A stretch of DNA of 64,000 nucleotides from Tetrapyrgos nigripes (GCA_013368315.1 JAACJM010000012.1:1-64000); one strand, 5' to 3'. Shown: positions 45,944 through 60,263, counted from the first letter of the stretch. The notes: generated from the sequence alone by a model not told the origin. Translations and numbers: made by a program.

Positions 45944-46976
45944 ATGGGCATTACTGGGTACGCCATTGTTTTCCTTGTCCTTGATGTTGACTCAATGTTT
46001 TCAGGCTAGCTCGATGGGTGAACTCGCCTCCAGATGGTCTATCCACAATCTCTGAGAATATCGTCAAAAACCACAACGTATTCCCACTCACCTATCCTCG
46101 CGCTCTCCACTTATGGCTCTGGGCTTCTAGGGCGTGTACAAGGAAAAATGGCAACTGTCTGTCAAGTCGTATAGATCAGTGCTCTCCACTGCGCCCCAGA
46201 GTGGTATCCAAATAGAGAGGTCAATGTGCGCTCTGACAATGAAAGAAAACGTCTTCGTCTCTGTTGAAGATCCTGTGGCCCCGACTCGTGCAGATTTGCT
46301 ACTCGGCGATAATGCATATCAGCCAGGGCATTATCGTACTACTTTCCTTACCTTGAGTCCTCCTGGAGCACTTGAACAACTTCTAGAACACCTGAAAGCC
46401 AAGTGGGTACCTGTGCGCCAGGCCGCTCCCGGTAATGCACCGCGAAATCGAGGTCAAGGGACCGGCCAGCAACTTATGATTGATGGCCTTATCTTTGCGA
46501 TTGGGACAGACTGGCTGGTTCGAGCAGGAAATGTCATCTTGTCAGGTGGTGCTATGAAAGGCATGCTGCTTGAGGTAGGTTCCTTTGTCTCTTTCACAAT
46601 TTTCTGTTTACTGATCCTATCTACATTTTTTTGGCAGGCAGAGTACCTTCCACTACCGACTTTGCAGTCTCCTGCAGATGACGGAACTTCCGAGCTCCTC
46701 TCAAATCTTTTGACCTCTGTTTTGCCCAACATCAGAGATGCAAAAACTGTAGCGATTACCATCAGCGATGCTCAATGGGAAGATGTTCTATGGGATAGAG
46801 AGGAGGAAGAGAAGGAAAAAGAGCAACCTAAGGAGCCTGACCCCGACGACATCTATGTGTATGGTGATGAGGAAGATGTGCCCCAGCACCGCCGAGGTGA
46901 CTGGGTCGGTGTAGATCGAGACCGACGTTCTGCCTATCTGATCATTGGTGCGCTCCGATCAGAAGGAATACTCTGA
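45944..46976 (+). CDS. MED20: Mediator subunit 20 (Srb2)
   Basis: MED20 is a head-module subunit of Mediator that pairs with MED18 and contacts RNA polymerase II. The first exon is only MGITG and splices to LARWVNSPPDGLSTISENIV, then GVYKEKWQLSVKSYRSVLS. The core contains LIFAIGTDWLVRAGNVILSG and GAMKGMLLEAEYLPLPTL, the most diagnostic MED20 stretch. A region enriched in Glu/Lys (DREEEEKEKEQPKEPDPDDI) lies in the C-terminal third, and the frame ends IGALRSEGIL. The length of about 290 residues is a little above the yeast protein because of this insertion. Its neighbour ORC4 shares a narrow promoter. Confidence 0.88.
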
Positions 46977-47194
46977 CAGTCAAAACCTGTACAAATGAAT
47001 ACATGTATACGATAGAATGTATGTACTTTGTGGGATGTTTTTGAAGAATCGTTGAATTACGTGACGCGGCGCAGCTCGGACCGACCAGTACAACCGAGGC
47101 ATGCAAACCTGGCAGTCAGTAATCTCATGGTTTCGTTGGAATTCATATCCATATGTCTTCCCTCTCTCCCTAGGTTTCCCTGCTAGCGCCGATC

Positions 47195-49082
47195 ATGTTC
47201 ATGCTATCATCCTCGTCAAGATTACCTTGCCGCGTTTGCGCCAGTCGAAGTCTGATTCGCCATGAATCAACTGCTCTCTACTTTTACCAGAACAAGCAGC
47301 TGGACCTCTATGCCTCCAGAGAGACCAAGCCTCTGACTTTGCGTCAACTTGTGGGCAATTCGGAATTAATCTAGAGAGTCATGGCTTGACTGTACTGCAG
47401 GTATTCTTTGGTCGTTCGATGAGCGAGGAGCGTCTCATGCAGGTGAGTCAATGATCAATGTTCTGGACATTCCATCTCTGATCCAGCCATAGAGTGCCAA
47501 CTATGTCCGCACCGAGTTACCTGTACGAATAGCGCACCGTCTTCGCGATCTTCAAGCACTACCTTATATCGTGGTCACACAAGAGGGCGTAGCTAAAGTT
47601 TATGAGGTGAGTCAGTTTATCGACACGACAGAATCTGTCTCATAGGCCCTTTCATGTATTATAGCTTTATTGGTCTGCCTTTGAGAAGTAAGCTCACCAT
47701 CCCCAACTTACATCGTATTTGATTGACGTACAGCAAGATTCCGACGATATCCATCTATCACGAATCTTCAAGATAATGAACGTTTTTGCGAGTTTTTGAG
47801 AGAGATACTAGATGAACAGTACGTGTCGTTCACCTCTCCTTCTTCATTTGCGTAAAATGTCTCGTTCTAGTGGAAGTGTCATTCCGAATCTCTCCCTTGG
47901 TCTCTCATTATCATCGCCATACCTTCCCCCAGATACGTTGGATTTATTTATGCATCGAATGCTCGTTTCCCGCATATCCCGACGCGTTTTAACACAACAC
48001 CACCTCGCACTCTCGGATACATACATGGGGAAGAAGTCGTTGCGGTATACAGATTCTGAACCTCGTGTCGGGATCATCTACACAGGACTTGACGTGCGTC
48101 GGAGTATAGAAAAGTGTGCCAAGCTGCTGAAGCGGGGTCCTTTGGCGAGTGAAAGTGACGAGATTGAGAATGGAACAATGCCAGAGGTAGTGATAGAGGG
48201 TAATCTAGACACCAAGTTTTCGTATATCCGGGAGCATCTCGAGTAAGTCATGAGTCAGTTATCCTTGTTATTTCATTTCTCACCTCGTACAGGTATATCG
48301 TCTTCGAGCTATTGAAGAACGTAGGTTTTTTTTAGCAAATCGAACTAGTAAAGCAACTCATTCGGTCGCAGTCAATGCGTGCAACAAGGTTGAAACACCG
48401 CCCATCGTCTTCAGTACCACCCATTACAGCTACCATAGCGCTAGGTACCAACGACATCGGAATACGAATATCCGACCAAGGTGGGGTTAGAGCATCGCAA
48501 TTGTTCAGCATCATTGTTGACTGATTCTTGACGTTTTGACCAGGTGGCGGCCTCTTGACTGTTCAGAATCATAAGCAAATCAAGTCGCCTTCCGATCTGT
48601 TCTCGTTTTCGCATGTCAGGAATCCTCAGCGCATGGAAGACTCGAGGCTGGGGACCCTGAGGAGTGCAAGTTCGCGGAAAGAAGGTGTTTGGGCAACTGT
48701 TCATGAACAAGTAGAAAGTTGGCAGCAAACCAGCCGTAAAGATGATCCCGGTCAAAAAGCTGGTGTCGGTAGCCATGCACAGCTGGGAATAGGCCTGCCA
48801 ATGAGTAACATTTTTGCGACGTAAGTTTGCCACATGAAGCATGGCTTCGAACTGACATTGCTCTGCAGATATTTTGGTGGTTCTCTAGACATCGTATCAC
48901 TGGATGGTTGGGGTATGTCGTTTCGCCAATGAAATCTCTACACTTTCTCTAAACTTGTACCAGGTACGGACGCGTATGTGCGTCTACCGAAGCTGGTAAG
49001 TCTGATATTCCTGTATGTGGATCAGATGTGCCCATCATCTGTTCATCTTTAGGGAACCAATTTGGAGGCCGTAAACTTCTAA
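47195..49082 (+). CDS. Mitochondrial pyruvate/branched-chain 2-oxoacid dehydrogenase kinase
   Basis: These kinases are mitochondrial proteins with a GHKL (histidine-kinase-like) fold that phosphorylate and inactivate the E1 of the pyruvate or branched-chain 2-oxoacid dehydrogenase complex. The N-terminus (MFMLSSSSRLPCRVCASRSL) is a probable mitochondrial targeting peptide. The family helix bundle follows (RQLVFFGRSMSEERLMQSAN, LPVRIAHRLRDLQALPYIVV). The ATP-binding N box is FELLKNSMRATR, split by a 51 nt intron, the G1 box is IGIRISDQGGG and the G2 region is GIGLPMSNIFATYFGGSLDI, followed by SLDGWGTDAYVRLPKLGTNL. About ten short introns are needed. I cannot decide between the PDK and BCKDK subtypes from sequence alone. 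Confidence 0.9.
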
Positions 49083-49355
49083 TAAAGGAGGTTTTTTTTC
49101 CAGTACTTTCATTACTTAAATCTTGAATAAAGGTGACACTGTAGTGTAGTTGTGCCTGTACAGTAATTAACTTGCCAATTATGTGAAGCTGTGGAGTACA
49201 GAGCTGGCGTTTAGTCCGGAAAACTATGCAGTGCATATACATCACTGATGCTTGTCTGGCGCATGTCATGTTGTCTGTTACCCAGGTGAGAATGCTCGGA
49301 TTAACAGTGGGCGCCTTTTCAAGTATTCCTTCTTCCCTGCCCTCACCTTAACGCC

Positions 49356-50713
49356 ATGTCTGCTGGCATTGGTGAACTACCCCCACCAGCTTACTCCGAA
49401 CAGGAAGACTACGATCGGAAGACTTCCCATGCTATCGAGTTGTCCCTTGCAACTAATAGTCAACAGGGCCAGCAGGAAGAGGAAGAATGGGAAGAGTGGG
49501 ACGAAGCCAAGTTTGAAGAAGCCGTTTGTGCACGAGCACCTCGACAACAGGAATCAGAAAGGCCTTCGTCAAATTCTAGTACCAATTTGAGCGCTGTGAG
49601 AGCTTTGCCTTCCCTGCCGCAGCACTCGGGTTCCAGTGCCTCTCGTTCACAGGCGCTACACGTTCCACGAGTTGATGAAAAGAAGCCAGTATCAAAAGTC
49701 CCCGAGCTTCAGTCCGTAAAGCCGCGACCGAGCTGGTATGAAGAGGCAGGACTTGCGGATTCGAGTGCTGGGTCGAGTACAGGCTCAACTTACTCGAGAT
49801 TTACAAGCTCGAGTAGTACAAGCTCTTCCTCTAGCGGATATCGTCCTCCTCATTTGATGGTACACAACTTTACACCTGAAGATGAAGTCGACGACGACGA
49901 CGATTCTGCACCTCCCCCTTTCACTCCCGGTGTCCAATCGGCACCTTCCTCTCTTGGTGGTATACCCGTCGGAGATGTGATTACCTTGTCCTACAATGGT
50001 ACATCTAATCCAAACCACTTCAGCCGGCTGGGTCCACCTCCAGGCACCCCTCCACCTTCCTCACGTTTAATATTTCCTTTTGCCCCTGAACCAGCTGGGC
50101 CGGAACCAGCTGTACGGACCACAAACACGTCTTCTAATCGGGCTCTCCTGCAAGTAGAGCCTTTGCGTCCACGGACCGCATCCAATGTTCAAACCCCCAG
50201 CTATAACCTAGGTCCGCCTGTGAGAATGAGTTTTGACCCCAACGTCGCATATTCCAAAAAACCTGTCGAGAAGCGAGACTCTCCGCCATCGCCCTCAACA
50301 CCTTTCAATGTATTATCCCTGTATAGGTGAGTATAGCTTTATCTTCATGTCCACATCGTGCTAAAATGAGGTACAGTTCCTCTGTCTCTGCAGTGCTCGA
50401 ATCATCCTCCCATCGATTGTGAGTCTCGCACACCATTCATGTCAATGTCATGCCTCTAATATGATGTCAATTTGAATCCAGTAACCGACCACAGGCATCA
50501 TCAGGGACGCAGAAAACTGACTTCCCTCCCTACATCTCCCCACCAGTGTCACCTATGCCGATGTATGCGGCAGTGACGCCCCCTCCACTTTCAAATCAGA
50601 ATGCCACTCAATTTCCGCTCCATCCATCTTTTACGCCGGATTTGAACACCACAAATCCCTATCAGTATCCACGATGGGCCTCTTCTGAACAGCAGTTCTC
50701 CCATTCCAGATAA
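49356..50713 (+). CDS. Disordered protein with PY and UIM-like motifs
   Basis: The frame starts MSAGIGELPPPAYSEQEDYD, with a PPAY motif that fits PPxY for WW-domain binding (as in Nedd4/Rsp5 adaptors). Directly after it, the stretch KTSHAIELSLATNSQQ resembles a ubiquitin-interacting motif (the A..LS core of UIMs). The rest is Ser/Pro-rich and disordered with an acidic PEDEVDDDDDS patch and a C-terminal FPPYISPPVSP containing a second PPY-like segment. Two small introns join the C-terminal exons in phase. I recognise no named family. The PY and UIM combination suggests an adaptor in ubiquitin-dependent trafficking, which is inference. Confidence 0.7.
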
Positions 50714-51011
50714 TCATGTTGATGCTGGATTTAAATCCCGTTAGTTACGGTAACCTTAGTACGTGCAGGAGCGTCTATGTAGTTTAACTTATTTTCTCTT
50801 TTTGAGCCCAACTTCTGGGTGCACATTCAACCATAATATCTACACTCATTTACACTAGATATTGCTGCTAGAGTGTTGTATCATTTTACTTGAACGTTGT
50901 AATAGCACACGCGGAAACCAAATTTCCAATGACTACAGGGTCGATCACTGTCACTTTGAGTTCGTCATAGCAAATTCTGCAGAGTCTTTCCCCAACTCCT
51001 CTTCTCAATCG

Positions 51012-52983
<1,972 letters not shown>

Positions 52984-53135
52984 TCTTGGACATAGGATAT
53001 TATTGATTAGTCTCGTCTCCGGTATTGAGTGCAGACCATCAGTTGGGCTTGAAACTGTGTACTTTAGTTATTCAGACTGATAGATGCTTGCTATTTCCGT
53101 ATTTACGTAAAAGGAAATCTTGATAATTTTCTTCC

Positions 53136-55568
53136 ATGTCTTCGACTGCATATGCAGGCCCCTGGACTTCTCTGCCAACGACATTAACATCATGGATGTA
53201 AGTATCAGCTGCTTAGTTTCTTACTCGCAAGTAATCCAAACTTTTAGTCTAGATGTGATACAGTCGATGGGCCATGAACGAATGACACCGGTCCAAAGTG
53301 CGACTATCCCATTATTCATGAAGCATAAAGATGTCGTCGTAGAGGCTGTGACGGGTTCAGGAAAAACTCTGGCTTTTGTCATTCCTGTGCTGGAGAAACT
53401 CATACGGAGAGAGAACAAGCTACGAAAAAATGATATCGGTGCGCTCATTATAACGCCTACCCGGTAAGCACATTGCAACTCCTTTGTAGCCTGTAACTCA
53501 TTTCGAATAGAGAATTGGCCACACAGATCTATGGCATATTCACTATGTTTTTGGCCGCGCAGCCTCGGCCATTGACCGAAGATCCAGGACCTTCGACATC
53601 ACAATATCCGCCCCCTCTCTTGCTCATTTCCTCCAGCCAATCCTCTCCGGCCCAAGACATCGAACGATTTTTGTCTACGGGTGCAGATATTGTCATAGGC
53701 ACGCCCGGACGGATAGAGGAATTCTTATTGGGAAAGGGCCAATTTGTGGTCAACGTGAAGGAGCTCGATGTTCTGGTTTTGGATGAGGCTGACCGGTGAG
53801 TAGAATCTAGTTTGCTTGTGACATCTGCTCATAAAACAGAAAGACTTCTCGATTTGGGTTTTCAGGTGACTCTCACCAAGATAATAACACATCTCCCAAA
53901 GCAGAGGCGTACTGGATTATTTAGTGCAACTATGACGGATGCACTATCTGAACTAGTTAGAGTCGGTCTCCGGAATCCCTCAAGGATCACGGTGCAAGTG
54001 CAAGTCAAAGGAGAGGGCGGTTCAAATGGCTCGTCTGACAAAAAGGGTCGAGTAATAGAGGAGCAAAGAATACCTGCCAGGTGCTTATAGCTCTTTGTTC
54101 TGACTGACGCAACCTGACATGAATTGTTTTTCCAGTCTTCAGAATTACTGTGTCTCTTGTCTAGCGTCCGAGAAGACTGTACAGTTATCTCGTATCATCT
54201 CGCACGAAGTCCAAAAGCAGCAGTCGTCGCAGTTCATCGTTTACTTTGCTACATGTGCTTGTGTAGATCATTTCTATCATGTACGTCGCTTGTCGGAACT
54301 TTCTTTGGTTACTTACTTCTCAATGGTTCATACAGGTTCTTCCTGGATTATTACCATCTGGAACAAAACTGCATTCATTGCACGGCCATCTGTCTCCTTC
54401 AGCGCGAACGCGTACGCTTACTGCGTTCTCTGAAGCTATCAGTACTCCAGCTTCACCATCTGTTCTTCTGTGCACTGATGTTGCTGCTCGCGGACTTGAT
54501 TTACCACATGTCGATGTAGTCATCCAGTATGACCCTCCTACCGATCCAAAGGCGTTCTCGCATCGTTGCGGACGAACAGCGCGTGCAGGAAGAAGCGGCA
54601 GGGCTTATGTTCTTCTGGTAGGCAGGGAGGTTGAATATGTGGGCAAGTCAATCCTACTCTCTTTCTCAATTTCAGAATGGTAATCTCTGCATTCCTTTGA
54701 CAATTTACAATAGATTTCATGAGCATACGGAGGGTTCCGTTGAAGGCCCATCCAGAGCTTTCGCTGGCAGAAAAGTCGAACGATGCCGAAGATAGTGTCG
54801 ACCCGAGGATACCGAAGTCCTTTCTTTTCTTCAGACTATGCGTAAGAGATTACTAGCTGATCGTGCATTACATGACCAAGTAAGTAATCCCATCAAACCC
54901 TACATCTTCTGAAACTCATTCAAACAATTGCACAGGCAGCAAAAGCCTATGTATCTTTTGTGCGCGCCTACACCAAACATGAAGCCCAGTATATCTTTCG
55001 TCTGAAAGATCTCGACTTTGTCGGGGTTGCAAAAAGCTTTGGTCTACTACGCTTACCGAAAATGCCCGAGCTTAAAGGTGGGGATACTGAAGGATGGGCA
55101 GACGCTGATGTTGATGTGAGCACCTGTCGGATTGTGTTGTGTATCCTGATATCAGTTCTGACAACTTTTTAGTGGGACGCGTACGCGTATGCTGACAAGG
55201 CACAGGAAGAGAAAAGACTCCGTACCCTTGCGGAAAAACCAAAGGTTGATGAGGGAGAGAGGCAGAAACAGAAGGCTCAGCGTGAAGAGCAGAAGAAAAA
55301 TAACGCAGCGTGGAGCAACAAAGTAGTCAAGAAGGAAGAACGAGACAAGCGAAAGGAGAAGAAAAACAGGAAAAGGAAGTGGCTGAAGGAACAGGCAGCC
55401 ACTGAAAAGAGCAGTCAGGACTTGAAACGATCTAGAGAAGAGGTTGAAGATGGTGGTGATAGTGGAGATGACTGGGATGATTTAGCTCGAGAGGAAAGAA
55501 TAGCCAAAAAGGTTCGCAAAGGTGAAGTCAGTCAGAAAGCGTTCGATGCAGAATTTGCAGATCTGTAG
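53136..55568 (+). CDS. SPB4: DEAD-box helicase Spb4 (DDX55), with a probable frameshift
   Basis: Spb4 is an ATP-dependent RNA helicase needed for 60S ribosomal subunit maturation. Exon 1 ([20 protein letters not shown]) splices into the Q-motif region [20 protein letters not shown]. The motifs are AVTGSGKT (I), PTRELA (Ia), TPGR (Ib), LDEADRLLDLGF (II), SAT (III), [12 protein letters not shown] (V) and [13 protein letters not shown] (VI). The Spb4-type C-terminal region includes [20 protein letters not shown] and [12 protein letters not shown], followed by a Lys/Arg/Glu-rich tail. A GC-AG intron (54643-54713) is needed before [11 protein letters not shown]. Near 54802-54804 the frame appears to lose one base: with a fourth C in the CCC run the reading becomes [20 protein letters not shown], which is Spb4-like. 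Confidence 0.88.
54643..54713 (+). other. GC-AG intron in the Spb4 gene
   Basis: The donor GCAAGT follows GAATATGTGG at 54643 and the acceptor is CAATAG ending at 54713 (71 nt). Only this pair joins [10 protein letters not shown] to [10 protein letters not shown], the expected Spb4 sequence. The GT at 54647 inside GCAAGT fails on phase. Confidence 0.7.
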
Positions 55569-55719
55569 AGGTTCCCGATTATACATTATGCTACGGCTTA
55601 GTGATACATGACTGACTACATATTGTATATCTTTGTTAAATACATTAGTCCCTCTGAGGCTGAAACGTAACCTAGTACAGATCATAAGAAAAAATGGAGA
55701 GAATAGGGTGGTGCGCCAA

Positions 55720-58700
55720 CTACGGTGGTTGCGTTCTCTGCCTTGGGCGAAGTAGAGGTCTCATCTAGAACACAGTCAGTCCATTTTTGTCTGCAACAAA
55801 AGAAGACAGTGACTGACCATCTCTTTAAACACGGGCAACAGTTGCGGTATGTGATGTAGGTCAGGGCGTTTGATGGTCCCAGGCTTCCCCTTCCGCTTAC
55901 GTTGTTTCGAGGTGGTCGGTGTAGTAGCATCATCAGAGCCCCCAGGACTCGGGGGAAGGGGCTTCGATAATGAACGTGACATAGGAGCAGACACAGAGGC
56001 GTTCAGAGGAAGCTTGGTGGGTGTATCTAGTCGCGGTAGCGGTGGGACCGGAGGTAGATCTTCACTTCGTCGAGAAGCATTCGCGCCAGATGTTTGGTTC
56101 CGGAAAGAAAGATTCGTCAATGATTTAGATGCCTTGAGAGTCGGATGACGTTGATTATTGTTCACTGGCCGTCGATTTTCCGGTGGACGACTACGCGAAT
56201 TAGGAGGCCTTCCAGCCGAAGGCATTATTGTAGCGGATCTAGGTGGTCGAACGGGTGTATTGCCTTCTCTTTCGGAGGCAGTATCGCTACTGTCTGAATC
56301 CTCCTCACTATCCTCAGAGTCATCATCATCATCACCGAATCCGTCTCATAATCACTCGACAAGTCATCCTCTTCGTCATCAGAATCCTCAGCAGCCACGT
56401 CGATCGCGTCTCCTTGGACTATATCATTGAAACTAATCTCCCCCACTACCCCATCAACGAGAGCTTTCGTGGCCTGATCCTCTGCATCAGCGTCAGATTG
56501 TCCCTGGGTTCGCCCAAATCTCCGCCGAATCTTGTCTTCGTACAAAAGTTTGAGTTTGTAGTGGTAGAGAGCCAATTGATCCACTTCAGCAAGGATATCT
56601 GCGCGTTCCTTGCCGGTATGAGGTAGTAAAAACTCCATGCTGACGGGATGATCAAAACCTTCCCGAATCACAGTGAGGAAGAGCTCGATCCAATGCATGA
56701 GATTGGTGAAAAGGCCTTCGCCTTTGGAATGGACTTTGTAGACAAAACTGTAGAATGACTGTTCGTGTCGTTGGATTAAGTCAATGAAGACTTGGACGGT
56801 ATGATTCGGATCTTCTTGAGCAACTGAAATGAATGAAGAAATTGGATTTGTTATTTTGAATATGATGAGAATGACCCTTACGTTCTTCGTTCTGTTCAAC
56901 AGTTTTGATGAGATCCGTTATAAAGTTCTGAAGGTCACCAATAGAGTCCGCGATACTAGCGGCTCGATATACTTGGGCTAAAGGGGCGTAGAAAATAGTG
57001 ATGATATCTTTGAGTAGCTCTGCTGTAAAGCCCTGAATAAAGCACGTCCAAAATCAGACTTCAGGTCGGTAATAAGTGGATGATGACTCTCACCTCAAAT
57101 ATCAAAGAGATCAACTGTTCACGATCTCTAAGGCGAGAGTAGAGATGTCCCAAGACCTTCAGATCTTCGAAAAGCCAACCATCTTCATCTTGCGGTCCGT
57201 CATCATCATCAGAGTCATCCAAAGTTGCCCGATGTCTCATATAAATGATATGTGCCCGACTTGCCCTGGCAACTCGATGCATCTGTGCGTTGTTGAGCAC
57301 AGGTTCCTCTCCAGAACGCAGGATTATAGCGATGATGTTTAATCTCTCCGAGGCTGATGAAGAGATTACGTGTCAAGTTTAGCTCGTTGTAATGAAGGAG
57401 AGTAAACGTACCAGTGTCAGCCTTGTACATATCCTGGATCTCCTTTGGCGCATATACGAAACGTTTGACCTTCTCGCACATAACCTGGTCGTCCACCTTA
57501 ATCTTGACGGCTTCTATTTCCTCTTCAAGAGCTTTGACTTCTTCCGTAAGAGAACCTGTAAACATCCTACAAATTACATGTGGCTGGATATCAGCATTCC
57601 ACTGAGAACCACAGGGATTCTGACATGTACCTCTGTAGTAAACTTCGTCCACCGAAAGGTTGAGCGAGAAAGAGGTCCAAGACACCTAGAACGTGGCAAG
57701 CATCAATATCAAGAAACATATAGAACAAGACATGAATCAAACTTACTTCGAATCATACCAATAGGGTTACTGATTCTCAAGGCAGTCTTGAGCATGAAAT
57801 AGGGCATCAGACCGTGCAGACGTTTCAGACTGGCAAAGGTCTCTGAGGCATTGTCTGAAGCGACAAGTTGTTGAAAGACCGTGGATGCCATCCTGCAAAG
57901 TTTCAGCATGGCTTGGTATACGATGTTTCAAAACTTACGAAATGCGCGCCCATTCAATGACTGACTGGAAATTGGGTGGCAAGTCTCGGATGCTGGGAGT
58001 GACTTTGATGATGCCGAATATATGTGAAAGACCATCTAGATATCCATTTTGTCAAGATAGCGAGACAGAAGCGTAGTGGGCTGACGCACCCTTGCCCATA
58101 AGATCTCCTTTCATGTCCCTTACAGCATCACGGAGACCTTCTACCCTTTGTGCAATTTCTCTTGCAAATTTCTTCCGACCCTCGTCCCTAGTTCTATCAG
58201 CTTCCTCTCTCCATTTGGCATCTTCCAATTCGTCTGGCGTCAGAGTTATCGGTCCCGACAATAAAAATGAACGCAGAACAGGCGAGGATGCGATGGCTGA
58301 AGAAGAGAGTAGAGAGTGAAGATAGGCTCGTAGAGTCAGTCTGTTCTTCTCTCGAGCAAGACGAGAAGGTTGTTGGGCTTGATGATAGCCACCTGGCGAG
58401 GAGGGCGCGTCGAAGGAATCGTACGACCGATTTGATTGTTGACGAGAGAATGAGGCAGATGGGCTCATTGGACTGGTAGAGGCTTGTGCATTCACCACGG
58501 TCCTGTCCTTAGCGGGAGGCATCCGAACATCTTCTTGTGGGTGAGCTTTCCGTAACTAGAAAAGACGTTTAGTACACAGTATAAATTCGACATGGTGGAC
58601 AAACTTCGTTTGCTAATGTTCTAAAGTCGCCATATCTCCTGGAGACAAACCAGTCTGGATGGTTGGAACGTCGAGTACGAATAATGAATTCCTATGGGTG

Positions 58701-59525
58701 GCTTTAATTACAGAGTTTCTGGAATTTATTGCAGATACTCCGAACCTCATGAGCCCGACTGCGAACCCTTCCCTTGTCAACCACTGTCCGAACACCAACA
58801 ATGTTCACTTCGAATATATCCTTTCTCTTGAGATTCCGAGCTTCGCGTTTCTTGGCCAGAGCCTCTAGTCGGTCAAGGTCGGCTTGATAAAGTCTAACCA
58901 CTTCCTCCTTCTCGGCAAGTTTGGTCGCAGCACCAAGGAAGAGCGAAAAGTTGCGCTCCATACGATTGAGGAATTTGAAACGAGTTGCTTGTTCCGCATC
59001 TTCCGAGTTGTCGTCAAATACGGAAGTTGAGGAAAGGTTTCGGGATAGCATGGCGGTAGTGAATGGCTGGAGTTTGTCGGAATAGAAATCTCTGGGAGCA
59101 GAAGCCATGAAGGGAAATGTCAGGATAAACTGGCGGAAGATGTAGTGAAGAAATGGTAGATCGATGGGTGGGGCTTCCTTGGGAGGAGGAGAGAAGGGAG
59201 GACCGAGATATGAGAGGGTTGAGACGTTATAAGGAGAAGAAGTGGTAACGGCATCAAGTTCATACTCGAATTGGAGCTGGATTAGATATTTCTTGAGATA
59301 ATGTGCGCGAATGGGTGTGAGCAGTTGATCTGAAGGAACTTGCGAGTCTTCTATGTCTAAGGGTGATTCAGATCTGGGCACCTCGTTATCATCGCCTAGA
59401 GCATCTGAAGGAGGCAAAGGCACGCGTCTAGTCGGACGACGAGGACGAGGGGCGCTGGGCGTGGTCGCCGACGACGACGACGGGTCGTCTACCATTGGGT
59501 GTTGCTGAGCGAGACTGAGCGGCAT
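55720..59525 (-). CDS. PX-domain protein with PX-associated and DUF3818 regions (yeast Ypr097w type)
   Basis: The family is fungal, with a PX-associated domain, a PX phosphoinositide-binding domain and a DUF3818 helical region. PX-associated: PIRAHYLKKYLIQLQFEYEL, PFLHYIFRQFILTFPFMASA. PX: EFIIRTRRSNHPDWFVSRRY then GDF, PPAKD, LAREKNRLTLRAYL. DUF3818: MASTVFQQLVASDNASETF, MFTGSLTEEVKALEEEIE, QVFIDLIQRHEQSFYSFVYK. The end reads FKEM joined by an intron to MRPLLRPRQRTQPP. An acidic low-complexity stretch near 56330 contains an apparent one-base deletion, though a 62 nt intron there would also restore the frame. The start is uncertain: 59525 (MPLSLAQQHPMV) or, less likely, 59576, which would overlap the NHP2 start codon. 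It probably acts in lipid-linked membrane traffic, by analogy. Confidence 0.82.
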
Positions 59526-59574
59526 CTGCTTGCGGCATTTAAGTACCCACGCGCTTCCCGTTTTACCTCCCGTC

Positions 59575-60263
59575 ATGGCCTCTGACAAAAAAGACAAGAA
59601 GAAAAAGGATCTTGACCAGGACGATGTCGAAATGGCAGACGCAGTGCGTTTCTCAGTATACCTACCTTCATCTTCTGACCTTTTCTAGTCCCCGAAAAAA
59701 TCCAAGAAGGAACGAACAGAAATTATCATACCCATAGAAGAGCTCTCGCCTCTTGCCCAGCCTCTTGCGCAAAAGAAACTCGTCAAAAAGCTTCACAAGA
59801 CAATCAAGAAAGGTTTGCTCTCGTTCATCTTCATTTGCTTGCAATTAAACGCGTCGCAGCGTCAAAACAACGACAAGTGAAGAGAGGCGTAAAAGAAGTC
59901 GTCAAGGGTATCAGAAAGGGGGAAAAAGGGTGCGTGAAATGCCGAAAGCAATATGCGTCTACTAACAAGAGGTAAAGACTGCTAATTCTAGCCGCAGACA
60001 TAAGTCCTATCGACATAATATCACATCTACCCGTTCTCAGCGAAGAAGCAGGCGTTCCGTATGTGTTTGTTACATCAAAAGAAGAACTAGGCTACGCGAG
60101 TTCCACAAAACGTCCCACAAGTTGTGTGATGATATGTCCGGACTCGAAGAAGAAGGCGAAGCGGAAGGACGGAGAGAAGGAGGACAAGGACGACGACTAC
60201 CGTGAACTATACGATGAGTGCCACAAAGAGGTGGAAAAGATGGATGCTGGGCTTGTAATCTAA
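59575..60263 (+). CDS. NHP2: H/ACA snoRNP protein Nhp2
   Basis: Nhp2 is an L7Ae-family protein of H/ACA snoRNPs, which guide pseudouridylation of rRNA and snRNA. The Lys/Asp-rich N-terminus (MASDKKDKKKKDLDQDDVEM) is followed by SPLAQPLAQKKLVKKLHKTI, KRGVKEVVKGIRKGEKG, then LLILAADISPIDIISHLPVL, VPYVFVTSKEELGYAS and TSCVMICPDS. The motif order and lengths are normal for Nhp2. The exons join in phase, with one intron ending in CTAAC branch-site context. It is divergent from the PX gene, within about 50 bp. Confidence 0.92.
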
